From contig JAKZAN010000007.1 in NCBI GenBank assembly GCA_023053545.1, positions 7,812,001 through 7,876,000 of the forward strand: a stretch of DNA of 64,000 bases, in the 5' to 3' direction. The stretch comes from Lepidurus packardi (Eukaryota > Arthropoda > Branchiopoda > Notostraca > Triopsidae). Under the pieces are notes generated by a model. That model saw only the letters and a program-made list of their open reading frames with translations, did no database searches and had not been told where the DNA came from. The position numbers and the translations under genes are program-made. Below are positions 10,276 through 22,273 of this stretch, piece after piece (the stretch's first letter is position 1; each line of letters starts with the position of its first letter).

Positions 10276-10619
10276 CACGATATAGTAAGCTTTTGTCACA
10301 GCTAATAACAAACGTTTACCAACGTTGATCTGCTACCCTGTCCTATTGATCCTACAGACGTGACGTCACAAGCCCAAAAACTATCACGTGCTGGTACGTT
10401 CTAACCCGTTTTGTGATCCAATTTGCCCACTTCTGAGAATCTCATGAAAGGAGCACGAACGACCTGGCCGATGGCAATATGTCCTTATCTCCCACCCACC
10501 AAACCCACCCCAAAATAACACAGCCCTTATGGGAAAAACCCGAGCCAAGCTCAGCAACCCACCCTCCCACTGGCAAGGCTAAAGTCTGGACGATATATTA
10601 AGCTGTTGTCACAGCTAAT
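10276..10619. repeat. Dispersed direct repeat pair of about 31 bp, with GC-richer DNA between
   Basis: The block ACGATATAGTAAGC...GTCACAGCTAAT (10276-10306) recurs with few changes at 10589-10619. Between them lie a perfect TGACGTCA (10361-10368), a CACGTG (10385-10390) and C-rich stretches. It may be the 5' end region of the Helentron or an older promoter. Nothing coding was seen up to INTS8. Confidence 0.55.
10361..10368. promoter_or_regulatory. CRE-like palindrome TGACGTCA
   Basis: A perfect cAMP-response-element-type octamer about 1 kb upstream of the Helentron start and 760 bp upstream of INTS8. The same octamer sits near both ends of the Kolobok element in this window. Function is inferred from the motif only. 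Confidence 0.3.
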
Positions 10620-11127
10620 CAAGGCTCGCACGCCATCTCCTACGAATAAGTTATACTAATAAAAAGCGAACACGGAAGGCTGCAAAATGAGGGGGGCGGA
10701 TAGGATGTGAAACGCGAAAAGTACCAGCGTAATTCGAAATGCAATGCGATATGTAAATCAAAGTGGAAAATTACATTGGGATATGAAAAATGAAAGACAA
10801 GACAAAAGAAAACGCAAACTGGAATACTATTATATCTTAAAGGTCTAGAAATGTACAATCGAGTTCAATAGTTCAGATTAAAATTGACTTTTGCAATGTA
10901 TTTGACAGTCTGCAATTCACTGTTGGAATTCAAGTTTTGTGGAAATTTTCACAACTAAAGGAGGGGCGTGGAAAATTTGGCGGGGCGAACCTAGTGCTGT
11001 AATTCGTCGTGTTGTGTTTTGAAAAGCTGTTTCGGTAATAAGTAAACTGCGTTTTTACATGCATAGAAAGAGTCTAGACAAGAATTTTTCTGATTTGTAT
11101 TTTCTTATTAGATATTAGATATTTGGA

Positions 11128-14100
11128 ATGGAAGGTGGAGACTCAGAATCCGGTAAAACTTTAACCAGTAACACGACTTTGTGGTTTGAATATTTGCTGG
11201 ATTCGTCCCTCCTCGAGAAACAGCTTAACAAGAAAACACTTGGTAAATCTTGCAAGGCTGCATTAAAATTAAAAATTGTTAAATTTAACTAATGTATAAT
11301 AATGGTTCTGTGCTAGATCTGAACCCTACGGATTTGATCATACAGTTTCTTTCCAATGCGCAAAAGAGAACCGACCAAGTTGTCCTTGTGGAAGAACCAG
11401 AATTCATTCCCGATACTCCAAGATCTAAGAAAAGCTTAGCTCTACGTATTTTGGCATTAAAAGTAGTTGCGCACTTGAAATGGAATTTTCAAGCGTTAGA
11501 AGGAAAGTCAGTTAAATGTTTACTCCCATATAAATCCTACCAATAACTCTGATCCTGTCCAGGGTTCCCTTGCCAATGCAACATACCTTGTTTCTGGATC
11601 TATTATTCATAGCCAAGGAAAGCCTGACGGATGTACAATCTCACAAAAGCCTCGATATTCCTAATTTACCAGGGCATTGCTTGTTTGCCGTATTCATATT
11701 CCATCGCTGGGTGTTATGGGCTATAAGGTCTAGCCAAACTATCGTAAAGCCAAAACCAACGCTCATGATCCCAATGTAAGTTTTCAATTTCTCCAGATCT
11801 GAAAATTTCATATCTTTTTGCGTTTTAAACATGGTTAACTATTGCTAAACATTTATCTGTTTGTGCAATTATAGGCCAGGTGGACAGACAATCAATTTTG
11901 TACCTCCCCAACTTCTAGATCTTCTTATGAGGCAGTTAGATGCATATTCCCCTACTTCCTTAGACGTATTAAGGAAAATAAGTACCGCCTTTTCAAATGG
12001 CGTTCCAGTCCCTCGAGTTCCCAACCTTAATACCTTTGCCAACTTGAAAGAAGACACGGTGGACGTGCAGCATGCCTGGGAAGACGGTTGTCTTGTTTCC
12101 AAAGACGAATTTGAATCCCAAGTATATATATATATATATAACATTCCATAAAAATAACACTAATAATGGCACTTTTTTCAGTTGCATTACGATTTGGGTT
12201 GCATTTATATGTGCACCAACAGTGCAACCCAAGCTAAACCTCATTTTGCCAAAGCTGGGAAAACGTTCGCCTCCTTGACTCCTCCATTCTTGTTTTGCAA
12301 CATAAAAGAAAACTTTCTGAAAGGGTACATGGCTGCAACAGGTCTGCAGTGGGAAGTTATTGTTCAAGATAAAACATCGGATTGTCTCGAAAGATTCTTC
12401 AGTTCCATCAAAAACCAATTTACGGTACATTTTCCAGTTCATTTTTGTTCCGATATGTTTATTGATACGTTTTTAAGGGATTCCTGGATATCTTGCAAGA
12501 AGATAATGTTCATCGAAGGATTCCGTTTCATTATCGAGAAATGGCCGAGTTAGACATTGCTGGAGCATCCGAAAGTGGAACCTTTACTGTAGCAAGAGAC
12601 TTTTTGCTCAAAGTCCAGACATTGAATCAAATACGACGAGTCATTGATGGTCTCCCTGTTCCGTCCAACAGTCTGAACAGAATGAACGCCGAAGGCATGA
12701 CTACCTGGCATTATTTTCTGACAGTAATACCCCATTCTTTACACAAATTACCTCGTATTTTAACTGGAATTCTTGCGTAGAGCTTGGAACCGATTTTACC
12801 AAGCTGCACTCCCCTCCAACGTGACAATATTCGCTTCTTCTTAAAGCGAATCCTTACGAATAACCCCCTGGAACAGCAGATCCTGGTTTTGGTAAATAGC
12901 ATGAAGATTTCCACCGTATTTGAGGACGAGGAGCTGTCAAAATCTTTCCAAGACCTGCAAACAATTGTTCCGAAGAAAGAGGATAGTTTCCCCGTGTCAA
13001 GTACTTTTCATTCAGTGATTCTAGTAATTTCCCCAGTTTGTGACCAGCTAAGTGATTGTGTTTTAGATTCGCCACGCATATCTGCGGATATCCTTGTCGC
13101 CAAACTCCTCGAGTCTTTCTCGATACCAGATATTCAGTCATATTTAAGCCGTTTGTCTCAGTTGATTCCTAATCAGTCTTTCTGGACACTTGATATGAAA
13201 GTAAAACCAGAAATAATTTTTCATAAATCATTATAAGGTTTGGTAAGACCACGACTAATGCACCCTACTGTAGTGGGAAATGGCGATACCCTTGCAAAGT
13301 GTAATCATGTCGCTACCTAAGGGCAGCCTACAAGACTTCTGTTACATCTTGTTAGCCAAAGCAAAGCAGCTTCTAGCTTTACAAGTATGAGTTTTCTTTT
13401 TTTTAATGCAACTTCGTCTTAATTTCCCTTTTTGTTAGGACTATGATCTTTCAAAGGAGTTTCTAAACGTAGTAGCTAATCAAGTGAAGATCAAAACTGG
13501 ACCACAGAGCTTAAACTATCAATCGACCTACAAACTCCTAAAACTCGTCGAATGGGAAATCCTCTTGGTGGACATGACCAAGTTTCTGGAAGAATACCCA
13601 CACTATACCAGTAAACCTCACTTATTGCATACCCAAAATCCAGTAAGAATGTTCTGTTTTGGCTTTTCTGGTTCTTTAGGCATGCGAGAATTGTCTTTGC
13701 AATGCAAAGCTTGTTTGGGAGCTCAAGGTACTGGGGAAACAATCATTCCTCGGTCCGAAATTGTTGAATACTGCGTAGCTGTACTTCTCGCTAACCAAGA
13801 ATGGGAATTTCTACTTAACTTGGATGCTCGGTGGAGTACAGCCTTAGATTTAGCTTCAGCAATGGCTGGTTTAGCGTTCGACATTATGAGGAACAAGGAC
13901 CGTCCTAATCGGAAGTTGGCGAGAACGTTATGGGATTTAGGTGAGAAGTTTTGTTGCAATATCTTTACCTAAGTTTTTTTCTTTTAAATTTAATTTTTTT
14001 TCTTTTTAGTTGTACCTATATTTGGTGGTTCGGCGGCTAAACGATCTGCATCGGGAGCTCCTGCGTCCTTGCAGCGTGATTCGCCTATGTCCAATATCAC

Positions 14101-15070
14101 CAAAGCAGCATTGGTTAACTTTTGCGAGAAACTTCGGGATATGACTACTCTGAATTTAATGATCTCCTTATTGGGAAGATTACATAATGTAGTGCAAGAT
14201 GATACCACGTTAGAACTGGGCATTGAGTACACGAATTTGTGGCCCGCAGTCTTGTCCAAGTAAGAATATGCAACTCCACATCATATTTTTTGGTTAATTT
14301 GTTCTTCGTATATTGGGTAGTGCCAGCAGTTACAACCTGGCTTCCATTACTGAAGTATTCCAGTCCTTATTGGACCTAACGCTGAAGATATACCCAAGTC
14401 ATAGTTTATTCATGAAGTTGAAAGGGGATCTCATATTCGGTAACTTTTTATTTTTTGAGAAAAAGTAGTCGGTTTCACAATTATATTAGCGTTAGGCTTC
14501 CATGCACCAGCAATGCGCTACTACATGGTAGCAGCTTTGACAGCCAGCAGATATTTTACTTTACCTGTGCCCAAAACGGTTATCGACGACTCAGTTTTGC
14601 GGAGGATGATCAAGTGCTGCAACCAACTGCAGTGTTACACTCAGGTATAGCGTAAAAGCGAAAACTTTACTAGCACGAATTGTTAGTATTTCTTTCTTTC
14701 GCGAATGCAGGCTGCTATATTGTGCCAATTTCTGGATGAAACAGATTACGCCACAGCATTCAAGTGCTTGCAGGAACGAAACTGCACAGACGCCATGGAT
14801 GCGCTTTACCATTTCATTTGGGATGTGACAATTTTGGAATTCCTGGTTAACCTCCATACCAAGAGGGCTGAGTTTCAGCGAAGACAACAAGCAGTACGAT
14901 TGAACTTCTTTTGCTTTTTTTTTACATTTTCTTAATGAATTTATTTTGCTTAGCTCAAAGTGATGGGGCTTTTGGAGTTGAACACCAATAATCACGAAGA
15001 AATCCACAAAGAAGCATCCGGCGTCAGAAGAGCAAAATTTTACCGAGCGCTTACCAAACAATACTTGTGA
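11128..15070 (+). CDS. INTS8: Integrator complex subunit 8
   Basis: INTS8 is a scaffold subunit of the nuclear Integrator complex, which cleaves snRNA 3' ends and paused Pol II transcripts and recruits PP2A. The first exon (11128-11242) encodes MEGGDSESGKTLTSNTTLWF, ending near SSLLEKQL as in vertebrate INTS8 (WFEFLLEESLLEKHL). The intron 11243-11316 joins it to LNPTDLIIQFL. Later exons match the family, including ALKVVAHLKW, a segment ending in FWTLDMK that splices (13201 to about 13275) to WEMAIPLQSV, and the C-terminal AAILCQFLDETDYATAFKCL, DAMDALYHFIWDVTILEFL and final TKQYL. Introns are about 60-75 bp; apparent stops such as those near 12777 and 13234 fall inside them. The stop is at 15068-15070, 62 bp from the convergent FEN1 stop. 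Confidence 0.93.
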
Positions 15071-15132
15071 TTTTCGTGTAACTGGTGCGAGGAGGACCCT
15101 TTTTTTAAATATACGAATAAGAACTAAACGAA

Positions 15133-16711
15133 TCATTTGCCTTTTCTGAATTTTCCGCCTCCGGCTTTTTTCTTCTTATCATCTTCAGCCTAAAGAAATT
15201 GCAACATCTTACTGTAATTCATAAAGTTATCAGCTCTTTACTTTGCGCTTGACTCCTCCAGCAGGTGTTGCAGGTTTAGTTGAAGGCAAAACTTTGAAAA
15301 ATGAATCTAATCTTCCTTGTGTACCGCTGGTTTTGGCTTTCTGGAGTTTCTTAACTGCGTTGCGAATACGTTCTTCGTTAAAGTTCTTACCTTCGCACAT
15401 GTACTTCACCAATCCCTCCTCATCAGGTTCGTTCCATTTCAACTAAAATACAACAACTTTTATCTTTTGTTGTGTTTCTTTACTCGGGTTAGTAATACTT
15501 CAACAAAGTCTGGATCCTGTACGTCAGGTTCCTTAAATAAACGTCTAGCTTCTTCATAAGGCCAGTCCTCTGGTACCTGGTATTTCTTTGAATCCAAGTT
15601 CTTTAATATTGTTTCAATGTTCTTATGCTGCTTTATTAACTCTATCGCACGTTTTGGACCGATACCTTTGATAGAATCGCAATAATCACACCCGAGTAAT
15701 ATGCACAAATCCACAAACTGTAACAAATACGTTCGTTAGAAATTAAAATCTTAACTAATGTGAGTTACCTCCTCCATCGTTAAACCCATGCCTTCTAACA
15801 CCCGTGTTAAGTGGAATTCTTTAATGGGCATTTTGCGAGCTTCGGAAAACGTCATATGCCGTAATAAAACATTCGAGCCGAATGTCAAGCTATCCATATC
15901 TTCCGTAGCTGTGGCCCATACTTTGCCTGCTTTGACCAACGCTGCGCATTGCGCTTCTGCTTCACACGGAGCCTAAAGATACTGATATAGTTCCCAAAAC
16001 TAAAAGCTAGGATGTCCGGTTACGTCGACGTATGGAATTCCCATTAATTTCAAAAGCTCTTTGCATTCTTCATTGTGGGTTTTGCTAACTTTGACAAGCC
16101 GGCGATTAAATTTGTCCATTTCTATCAAATCACCTGATAGAATAGATTGGTTGAATCTTAAAATTTCCTCTACGTTCTAGAATTTCGGTTCAATACCTGC
16201 TTCAGTGGCCTTTTCCAACGCTTTTTGAGCTTCTTCTCGTCGCCCAATTCTTTTGGCTAGCTCTCCGCCTTTCATTGTAGGTGGTTTGCCGTCAAATACG
16301 TATAAAGGTTTAATTCCATTTTCCATTATGCGAATAGAGCGGTAGAAGATCCCCATCAAATGGCTTAGGAAACAGCACTGTACTGAAACTTAATTCATTG
16401 TAACCTGTAAGTTACCTTGTGGTTTCTCCATCCGCCGAAGTCAATTGCGCACCTTCTTGACGAACAGCAATTAAGAATTGATAAATGCTCATCGAGGCAT
16501 CTATGGCAACTTTCCGGCCTTTGTATAACATAAATAATAAAAATAATGATACAAAAGAAAATAATAAACAGAAATAATACAAATAAACATATCATGTGTG
16601 GTAAAGCTAAAGGCAACAAAAAATATTACCAAAATAGTTTTTTATTTCATTTTCTTTAACGGAACCCGGAGCGACGTCGGCAATTAATTTAGACAGTCCC
16701 TGAATTCCCAT
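15133..16711 (-). CDS. FEN1: Flap endonuclease 1
   Basis: FEN1 is a structure-specific 5' nuclease that removes Okazaki-fragment flaps and acts in long-patch base excision repair. The start gives [20 protein letters not shown], as in all FEN1 proteins. Following exons give [13 protein letters not shown], the region [20 protein letters not shown] with catalytic acid and clamp residues, [20 protein letters not shown] (catalytic acids and the helix-two-turn-helix), the PCNA-binding PIP box QGRLDSFF and a lysine-rich tail [14 protein letters not shown]. It has several short introns and looks complete. It is tail-to-tail with INTS8 and head-to-head with DDX27 (257 bp between starts), suggesting a shared promoter. 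Confidence 0.96.
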
Positions 16712-16968
16712 CCTGATGATTGTTAGGCGAATCTTGAATTTTATTTTAACGCTCCAAAAATTTAGCAAATGTAGCACAGTACAATACAAGGCGGGAATTT
16801 GATAATCAAGGTTTCTCTCGCTAGATTGCATAGTCGTCTGTGTTGCAAGACTTTTGTTTGCACGTGGTCGGACGTAAACTAGAAAGGTAATTTGCACGTT
16901 AATTTCACCTAGATAACAAACCGCATGTCTTTAATCGCTACATTTCTTCACAGAAACTTGCAAAAGTA
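16712..16968. promoter_or_regulatory. Bidirectional promoter region FEN1/DDX27
   Basis: Only 257 bp separate the two opposite start codons, so both 5' UTRs and promoters must lie here. No TATA box was seen; this fits a dispersed housekeeping promoter. Inferred from gene geometry. Confidence 0.55.
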
Positions 16969-19719
16969 ATGGCGAAGAATGGACTTGACTTAATTCCTTC
17001 CATTGATGATGACGACGACGATGTCCCAAACTACGATGAATCCACGGATGAAGAGGAAGATGTAAAATAACTTATTTACTTTAATCTAGTTTTTAAGCTT
17101 ATTTATTCTGATTCATACCCAGTTCCAACCTCAGCAAAAAAAGAACGAAAAAGTAAAAACCTCCAGAGATTTCAGCGATGAATTCGATTTCGTGGATACT
17201 GTAACGGAATACAATAAAGACCCATGGAATGACGTCGCCAAATATATCAAAAGGAAAGTCAAGACAAGAACGGATGACAAAATAGCTCAAATCCGAGCCG
17301 AAAAGCAGCCCGATGATTCAAACTATCTTCAGAATTCTGAAAATGAAGAAGAAGATGAGGATAATGTCCTATCGGAAGATGAGCTCAAGAAAGACAACAT
17401 CAAGGTGAAAGATTCCGATAAGAGACGTAAAGAAAAGAGGTTCGCAAAAGAAGCAGCAGTAGCTGAATTGGAAGCAGCTGGTGATGAAGGCTTCTTCGAA
17501 GACGCCCCCTTAGCAGTAGAAACGGACTCTTTCCAACAAATGAATCTATCCAGACCTCTCATGAAGGTAAACTTACTTATTCTTAAGTATTCGGCTTGTA
17601 AAATCTATGTTCATTCCAGGCTATTAGTGCAATAAATTACGTTCATCCAACTCCTATCCAAGCTGCCACTATTCCGATTGCTCTATTAGGTCGCGATGTT
17701 TGTGGCTGTGCTGCGACGGGTACTGGCAAAACTGCCGCTTACATGCTACCCATCTTAGAACGACTGCTATTCAGACCTAAAGCCGAAGCTGTGACTAGAG
17801 TCTTAGTTCTTGTCCCCACCAGAGAGTTGGGCGTTCAGGTGTACCAAGTAGCCAAACAGCTTTCACAATTCACAAATGTTGAGATTGGGTTAGCTGTTGG
17901 TGGCCTTGATGTAAAAGTGCAGGTAATGTCTTCTTCTTTTCAATTCTTTTTCAAGACCAAATTGATTTTATTTGGTATTTTGATTAGGAACGAGTGTTGC
18001 GTACCAGCCCAGACGTTGTAATTGCTACGCCTGGACGGCTGATAGACCATCTGAAGAACACGCCATCATTCAGCTTAGAAAGTATAGAAATTCTCGTTGT
18101 TGACGAAGCTGACAGGTGAGTTTGGTTTAATAAAAAGCAGTAGAACATATTATTACTTGTGTGCTTGCTTAGGATTCTTGACGAGTTTTTCGCGGATCAG
18201 ATCAAAGAAATCATCCGTCAGTGCTCCGTAACGCGTCAGACTATGTTGTTTTCTGCCACCATGTCCGATAAAGTGAAAGACTTGGTCTCGGTCTCTTTGA
18301 GTAAGCCCATCAAGGTTTTCGTGAACAGCAATCGAGACGTGGCTTATAACCTGCGTCAGGAATTCATTAGGTAACATCAGTTCTTCAGGAAACTCTTTCA
18401 CTATTTCATTGTATTGCAGGATTCGACCAACGCAGCAGAAATACCGGGAAGCAATTCTTGCAGCTTTGGTTTGTCGAACGTTCCGGGATCACTGTATGGT
18501 ATTTGTTCAAACCAAAAAGCAGTGTCATCGTTTGCACATCCAGTTAGGCTTACTTGGCGTTAAAGTAAGCGCAAAATAATCTTGAAGCCCTTGAGAATTA
18601 ATGGGTTTTTCCTCTAGGTGGGAGAACTCCATGGTAACTTGTCACAACCACAACGTTTGGATGCCCTAAAGAAGTTTAAAGAAGAAGAAATTGATGTTCT
18701 AGTTTCTACAGACGTTGCAGCGAGAGGATTGGATATCCCAGGAGTGAAAACGGTAATATAATTTTATTTTGGTGCAATTTTAATTTCATTTCTTAGGTTA
18801 TCAATTTTGGCATGCCTCCAACCATCGAACGATACATTCATAGAGTAGGACGTACTGCACGTGCTGGACGTAGTGGAGTTTCGGTATCTTTAGCTGGAGA
18901 ATCTGAACGTAAGATCGTTAAAGAGATCGTCAAAAAAGCTCGAAATCCGGTCAAAAGTCGAGCTATTCCGCAAGGTATTAATTTGAATTTTTCTTGGGCT
19001 TTAGAGTCAACGTTTTTCTTTTTAGATATTATAAACAAATATTTCCACAAGTTTGAATCAATGGAGGAAGATGTTGAGCGAGTCTTGGAAGAAGAAAAGA
19101 CAGACGCTGAAATATTGACTGTATCAAATCAGATTAGTAAAGCGGAGAAAATGGTGGCGGCTGATGGCAAAACAGTGGAGGCCAAAAGAGAGTGGTTTCA
19201 GACCAAGAGGGAAAGGCTAAAAGCTCAGGAGCGACTGAAGGAAATGAATCCTGTGTCAAGTGGAAACAAGCGGGTTAGAGAAGAAGAATTTGATGGTGAC
19301 GAAACAGTTTTACCTATCAAAAAGCCCAAGAAAGATAAACAGCAAGACAAAGTACCATGGAAAAAGGAGCAAAAAAAGCCCAAGAAGAAGAAGGAAACTA
19401 TGGATGACAAGGAGACCGAAGCGCTTCAACGTGTCACCTCTTTCCAAGCGCGATCAGTGAAACGAGCCGCCAAAGCGAAGAAAATGAAAAATTCGAACGA
19501 AGTAGAAGTGGTTACCAAAGGTCAAAACGCTATGAAAGCCAAGCCTAAAGCCACATCTTCTTTCGAACATGACTTAACCAATACTAGCCGCAAGAACGTC
19601 AAGCAGTTCAGGCATCAGTAAGTCTACATTAGCATAATTCCAGTCAATTTGGGTTAACTTTTTCTTATAACAGGGCGAAAACGGACCGGAAGTTTGGTAA
19701 TAAACGTGGGAAGAAGTGA
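16969..19719 (+). CDS. DDX27: DEAD-box RNA helicase DDX27 (yeast Drs1 homologue)
   Basis: A nucleolar ATP-dependent RNA helicase for 60S ribosome maturation (PeBoW-associated in vertebrates). The acidic N-terminus ([13 protein letters not shown]) leads to GFFEDAPL and [15 protein letters not shown], diagnostic of DDX27. Helicase motifs follow in order: [37 protein letters not shown], a [18 protein letters not shown] block and [13 protein letters not shown]. The lysine-rich C-terminus ends [15 protein letters not shown], then a last small exon (after 19617) ending NKRGKK and a TGA at 19717. Introns are short with GT-AG ends. Length and order match vertebrate DDX27; it appears intact. Confidence 0.95.
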
Positions 19720-19790
19720 TACTATTTGGCAAATACACAGTTTGGTTGCGTATCAAGACTTCTTAATTCTTGTCGTTCATTTTACAATAT

Positions 19791-19802
19791 AAGTGAATAT
19801 GG
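19791..19802 (+). repeat. 5' target site duplication of the LINE insertion
   Basis: AAGTGAATATGG at 19791-19802 is repeated exactly at 20593-20604, directly after the poly(A) tract. This marks the host target of the retrotransposon insertion. Confidence 0.9.
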
Positions 19803-20594
19803 ACAACAACTCGACTATGCCAAACGCCATCGCACAGAAACACAAACGTTACGCCTCATGTTCATTCTTAATAGAGTCACTAAAAAATAACAACCTGCTC
19901 ACCGATAAGTCCCAAGACATGAAGAAAAGTATAAAGCATCTGATTTTACAGAAATGGCAAGAAGAATGGTCTACCTCTGCCTCCCCCTTCCGCGATATAC
20001 AGATATCTCCAACGCTACAACCTATCTGCAAACTTGACCAAGACAGACGGACTATTTCTACACTTATCAGACTTAGAACCTTACATTTCCCGACAAAGTC
20101 ATTCCTCTACCGCATTAAAAAGACACAAGACCCAAATTGCACCTGTAACAACCACTCGAAACAAGACCTCAGACACATGTTTTTCCACTGCAGACTCTTA
20201 AATAGATCCAGAGCTATTTTGCTAAGAGACTTATCAAAACTTCGACTCCACTTTAATCAACAGACTATACTCTGCACAAACCCAACCGCTTACAAAGCAA
20301 TAAATACTTTCGCCATCTCGGCTCTAACAACCCTACATCCCAACTAACCCACTAACCAGAAGTGACGCTGACTTCTCCCTGACGTACGAGTTATCTGACT
20401 TTTAGAATAAGGAAAGAAGCTATTACCATATCTTTGCTATAGTATATGGCTACGCTCTCCTTTCGAGGAATAGCGTAAATGAAAGTATGTTTGTAAAATT
20501 GTTCACTGATTACTTAACTTCAGACCCAATAAATAGGCGGCAACGAGCAGTGCTGCTCATGCTGAGATAATTTAAAAAAAAAAAAAAAAAAAAA
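19803..20594 (+). mobile_element. 5'-truncated non-LTR retrotransposon (LINE) 3' end
   Basis: The insert carries the last roughly 180 codons of a LINE ORF2: the post-reverse-transcriptase region with RRTISTLIRLRTLHFPTKSF and a C-x-C...H...C knuckle (CTCNNHSKQDLRHMFFHC), as in Jockey/R1/I-type elements. The stop is at about 20345, then a 3' UTR of about 220 bp and an A-tract of about 21. The open frame is uninterrupted and the target duplications are identical, so the insertion looks young. Only the 3' end was copied, the usual outcome of abortive target-primed reverse transcription. It sits just downstream of DDX27. Codons before the first duplication end are host DNA, so the apparent start is accidental. 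Confidence 0.88.
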
Positions 20595-20604
20595 GTGAAT
20601 ATGG
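20593..20604 (+). repeat. 3' target site duplication of the LINE insertion
   Basis: Identical 12-mer to 19791-19802; its first two A residues may belong to the poly(A) tail, giving a 10-12 bp duplication. Confidence 0.9.
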
Positions 20605-20856
20605 TAGCTTGCTTCACTTCAGTTGCTTCATCATTATGGACTTTGGACTTCCGCATAGCTGTCTGCAGTCTGAAACTCGTAGTTGATAGCGTGGAGGCTA
20701 ACAGTTGCGGTAGTTTTTGTAGCACATTTAGTTGTTAAGTCTGCTTATCAAATAGAGTTTTCCCAGGGAACAAGGAAGTCTAAAGGTATTCATGAGAAGC
20801 TGTGATAAATGTCTTAGAATTGGCAGTCTGGGTCCTGAATTGTTCTCAATGTTACA

Positions 20857-20892
20857 TATAAACGATTGAGGAGTAACAGAGAGCATTCAGTT
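20857..20892 (+). promoter_or_regulatory. TATA box plus initiator of the NPC2-like gene
   Basis: TATAAA at 20857-20862 is followed 32 bp later by TTCAGTT (A at 20889), the arthropod initiator consensus TCAGT. The spacing is canonical and the ATG follows at 20940, giving a 5' UTR of about 51 nt. Confidence 0.6.
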
Positions 20893-20939
20893 GGAAAAAT
20901 TCAGTCTTTCGAATTCTTTGCAAAAGAATTTTGTGAACC

Positions 20940-21591
20940 ATGAATAAATTCGCCGTCACTTTGTTCGTTTTCGGTTTGGCTGGAGCCTTGTCAGCCACGC
21001 CATTTAAGGATTGCGGTAAGCATACAACAGCAAACGTACGTTAATTTGGATAATGGAAGTGCTATTCTATTTGTTAAACATTTCAGGATCTATTTACACC
21101 TTGAATGAAGTCCGTGTAGAAGGTTGCACCGCTTTGCCCTGTACCATTCATCGTGGATCGAGCATTGCCATTGAAATTGACTTCGTAGCTAGTAATTTTA
21201 TCATAATTCTACTGTGATATATATTTGTATAAATGTAAATGCACTTGTAGCTGAACCCGCCGCGGAAATTAATGCGAATGCGTACGGTAACATTGCTGGG
21301 TTTTGGGAACCTTTTCCCGGAACTTTCCCTCCTGGCTGTGAATCCTTGATTGTAGGCGACTGTCCATTGGAAGCAAATGAAGTTATTACATATTTGACTG
21401 AAATCGCCATCGAAACTTCCTGGCCAGCGGTAAACCTAAACTTAATAACAATAATGCTAATGTAAGTAATCATAATTTTTCGTCTTTTTCGAACTAAATT
21501 ATTTTAGATTTCCGTAACTGGCAAGTGGGAAATCCGTGATGAGAACAAAGACCTCAAAGTTTGCTTCCAAATTCCTTTGAAGCTTGTATAA
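20940..21591 (+). CDS. NPC2-like secreted ML-domain lipid-binding protein
   Basis: Four exons: 20940-21015, 21087-21191, 21251-21429 and 21508-21591. The protein has an N-terminal signal peptide (MNKFAVTLFVFGLAGALSA), then an ML/NPC2 domain of about 130 residues with the six conserved cysteines in DCGS, VEGCT, LPCTIHRG, PPGCESL, GDCPLE and KVCFQIP. NPC2 proteins bind sterols or other lipids; vertebrate NPC2 hands cholesterol to NPC1 in lysosomes, while arthropods have expanded families that also act in immunity and chemical sensing. A strong TATA/initiator promoter and poly(A) signal frame a compact gene. I cannot say which paralogue it is, so no symbol is given. Confidence 0.9.
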
Positions 21592-21597
21592 ATTCGA

Positions 21598-21603
21598 AAT
21601 AAA
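21598..21603 (+). terminator. Poly(A) signal AATAAA of the NPC2-like gene
   Basis: AATAAA lies 7 nt after the stop codon, implying a very short 3' UTR. Confidence 0.7.
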
Positions 21604-21790
21604 AAGGAGAATGGAATTATATTGCTTTAGATTATCAATTCGTAGGAAATTTATTTCTATGGAGGTTTAGTACTGTACTATGAAATAGATTTCCAGCAAA
21701 GATTCGTGGGAGTGAGTTGAAGCGGGAGGTTTTGATTGTTGAAGTTTGGTGTTGCACACTATATAGTTTAGAGTGAAGTTCACAACCTTA

Positions 21791-22090
21791 TTACTTTTCT
21801 TCGGAATATCTCATTGTCCACGGCATAAACTGGAATAGCAACAACTGGGCTCTTGGATGCGAGTTCCACGGTGGTGACTTCACTAAGACAAGGGTTTCAT
21901 GTTCCGATTGATTTCGTGCGCGAACCTTCGGTTGCACCCATTTCTGTTGGACGTCGTACAATGGCGGGACATGTTGGATGACAAACACCAGGGCATCAAA
22001 GAACGATGCATTTGGTACAGGCGAATCTAGTACAGTTTGTGGCACAATGCCATCAACACCCCAAGACGCCTGTGCTTTGCCGGCCGCCAT
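21791..22090 (-). CDS. Small protein of 99 residues, unrecognised
   Basis: An ATG-initiated frame MAAGKAQASWGVDGIVPQTV... ending FQFMPWTMRYSEEK. I do not recognise the family. The start context (GCGGCC right after ATG), lack of low complexity, a central hydrophobic patch (FFDALVFVIQHVP) and many P/W/Q residues make it plausible as a small nuclear-encoded, perhaps mitochondrial, protein. It has no clear signal peptide. Its start lies 183 bp from a candidate first exon on the other strand (22274). It could also be a chance frame. Confidence 0.45.
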   Translation of the reverse strand: MAAGKAQASWGVDGIVPQTVLDSPVPNASFFDALVFVIQHVPPLYDVQQKWVQPKVRARNQSEHETLVLVKSPPWNSHPRAQLLLFQFMPWTMRYSEEK

Positions 22091-22273
22091 CTATGCAGTA
22101 ACAAAAACCCCTTTGGTAACATCTTCGTAACATCGCGGAACTTCGTTCTCGGAACTTTCTTGGTAACATCGCGGAACGTGGACACCTAAAGTTTCACCTG
22201 ATCTCTGCGGCCACGTCTTAAGTATTGACTGTAGACCTTGGGTCACTTGATATCATCATAACTAATTAAAACT

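Noticed and set aside
12121-12142. AT dinucleotide repeat as a mobile or regulatory element
   Set aside because: A short (TA)n microsatellite at the start of an INTS8 intron; nothing more is supported.
12777-13236. In-frame stops in INTS8 suggesting a pseudogene
   Set aside because: Both lie within GT-AG introns (about 12721-12780 and 13201-13275); splicing restores family-like protein on each side.
19793-20347. Independent 184-residue host gene
   Set aside because: The frame starts in the target duplication and the body is a LINE C-terminus followed by poly(A).
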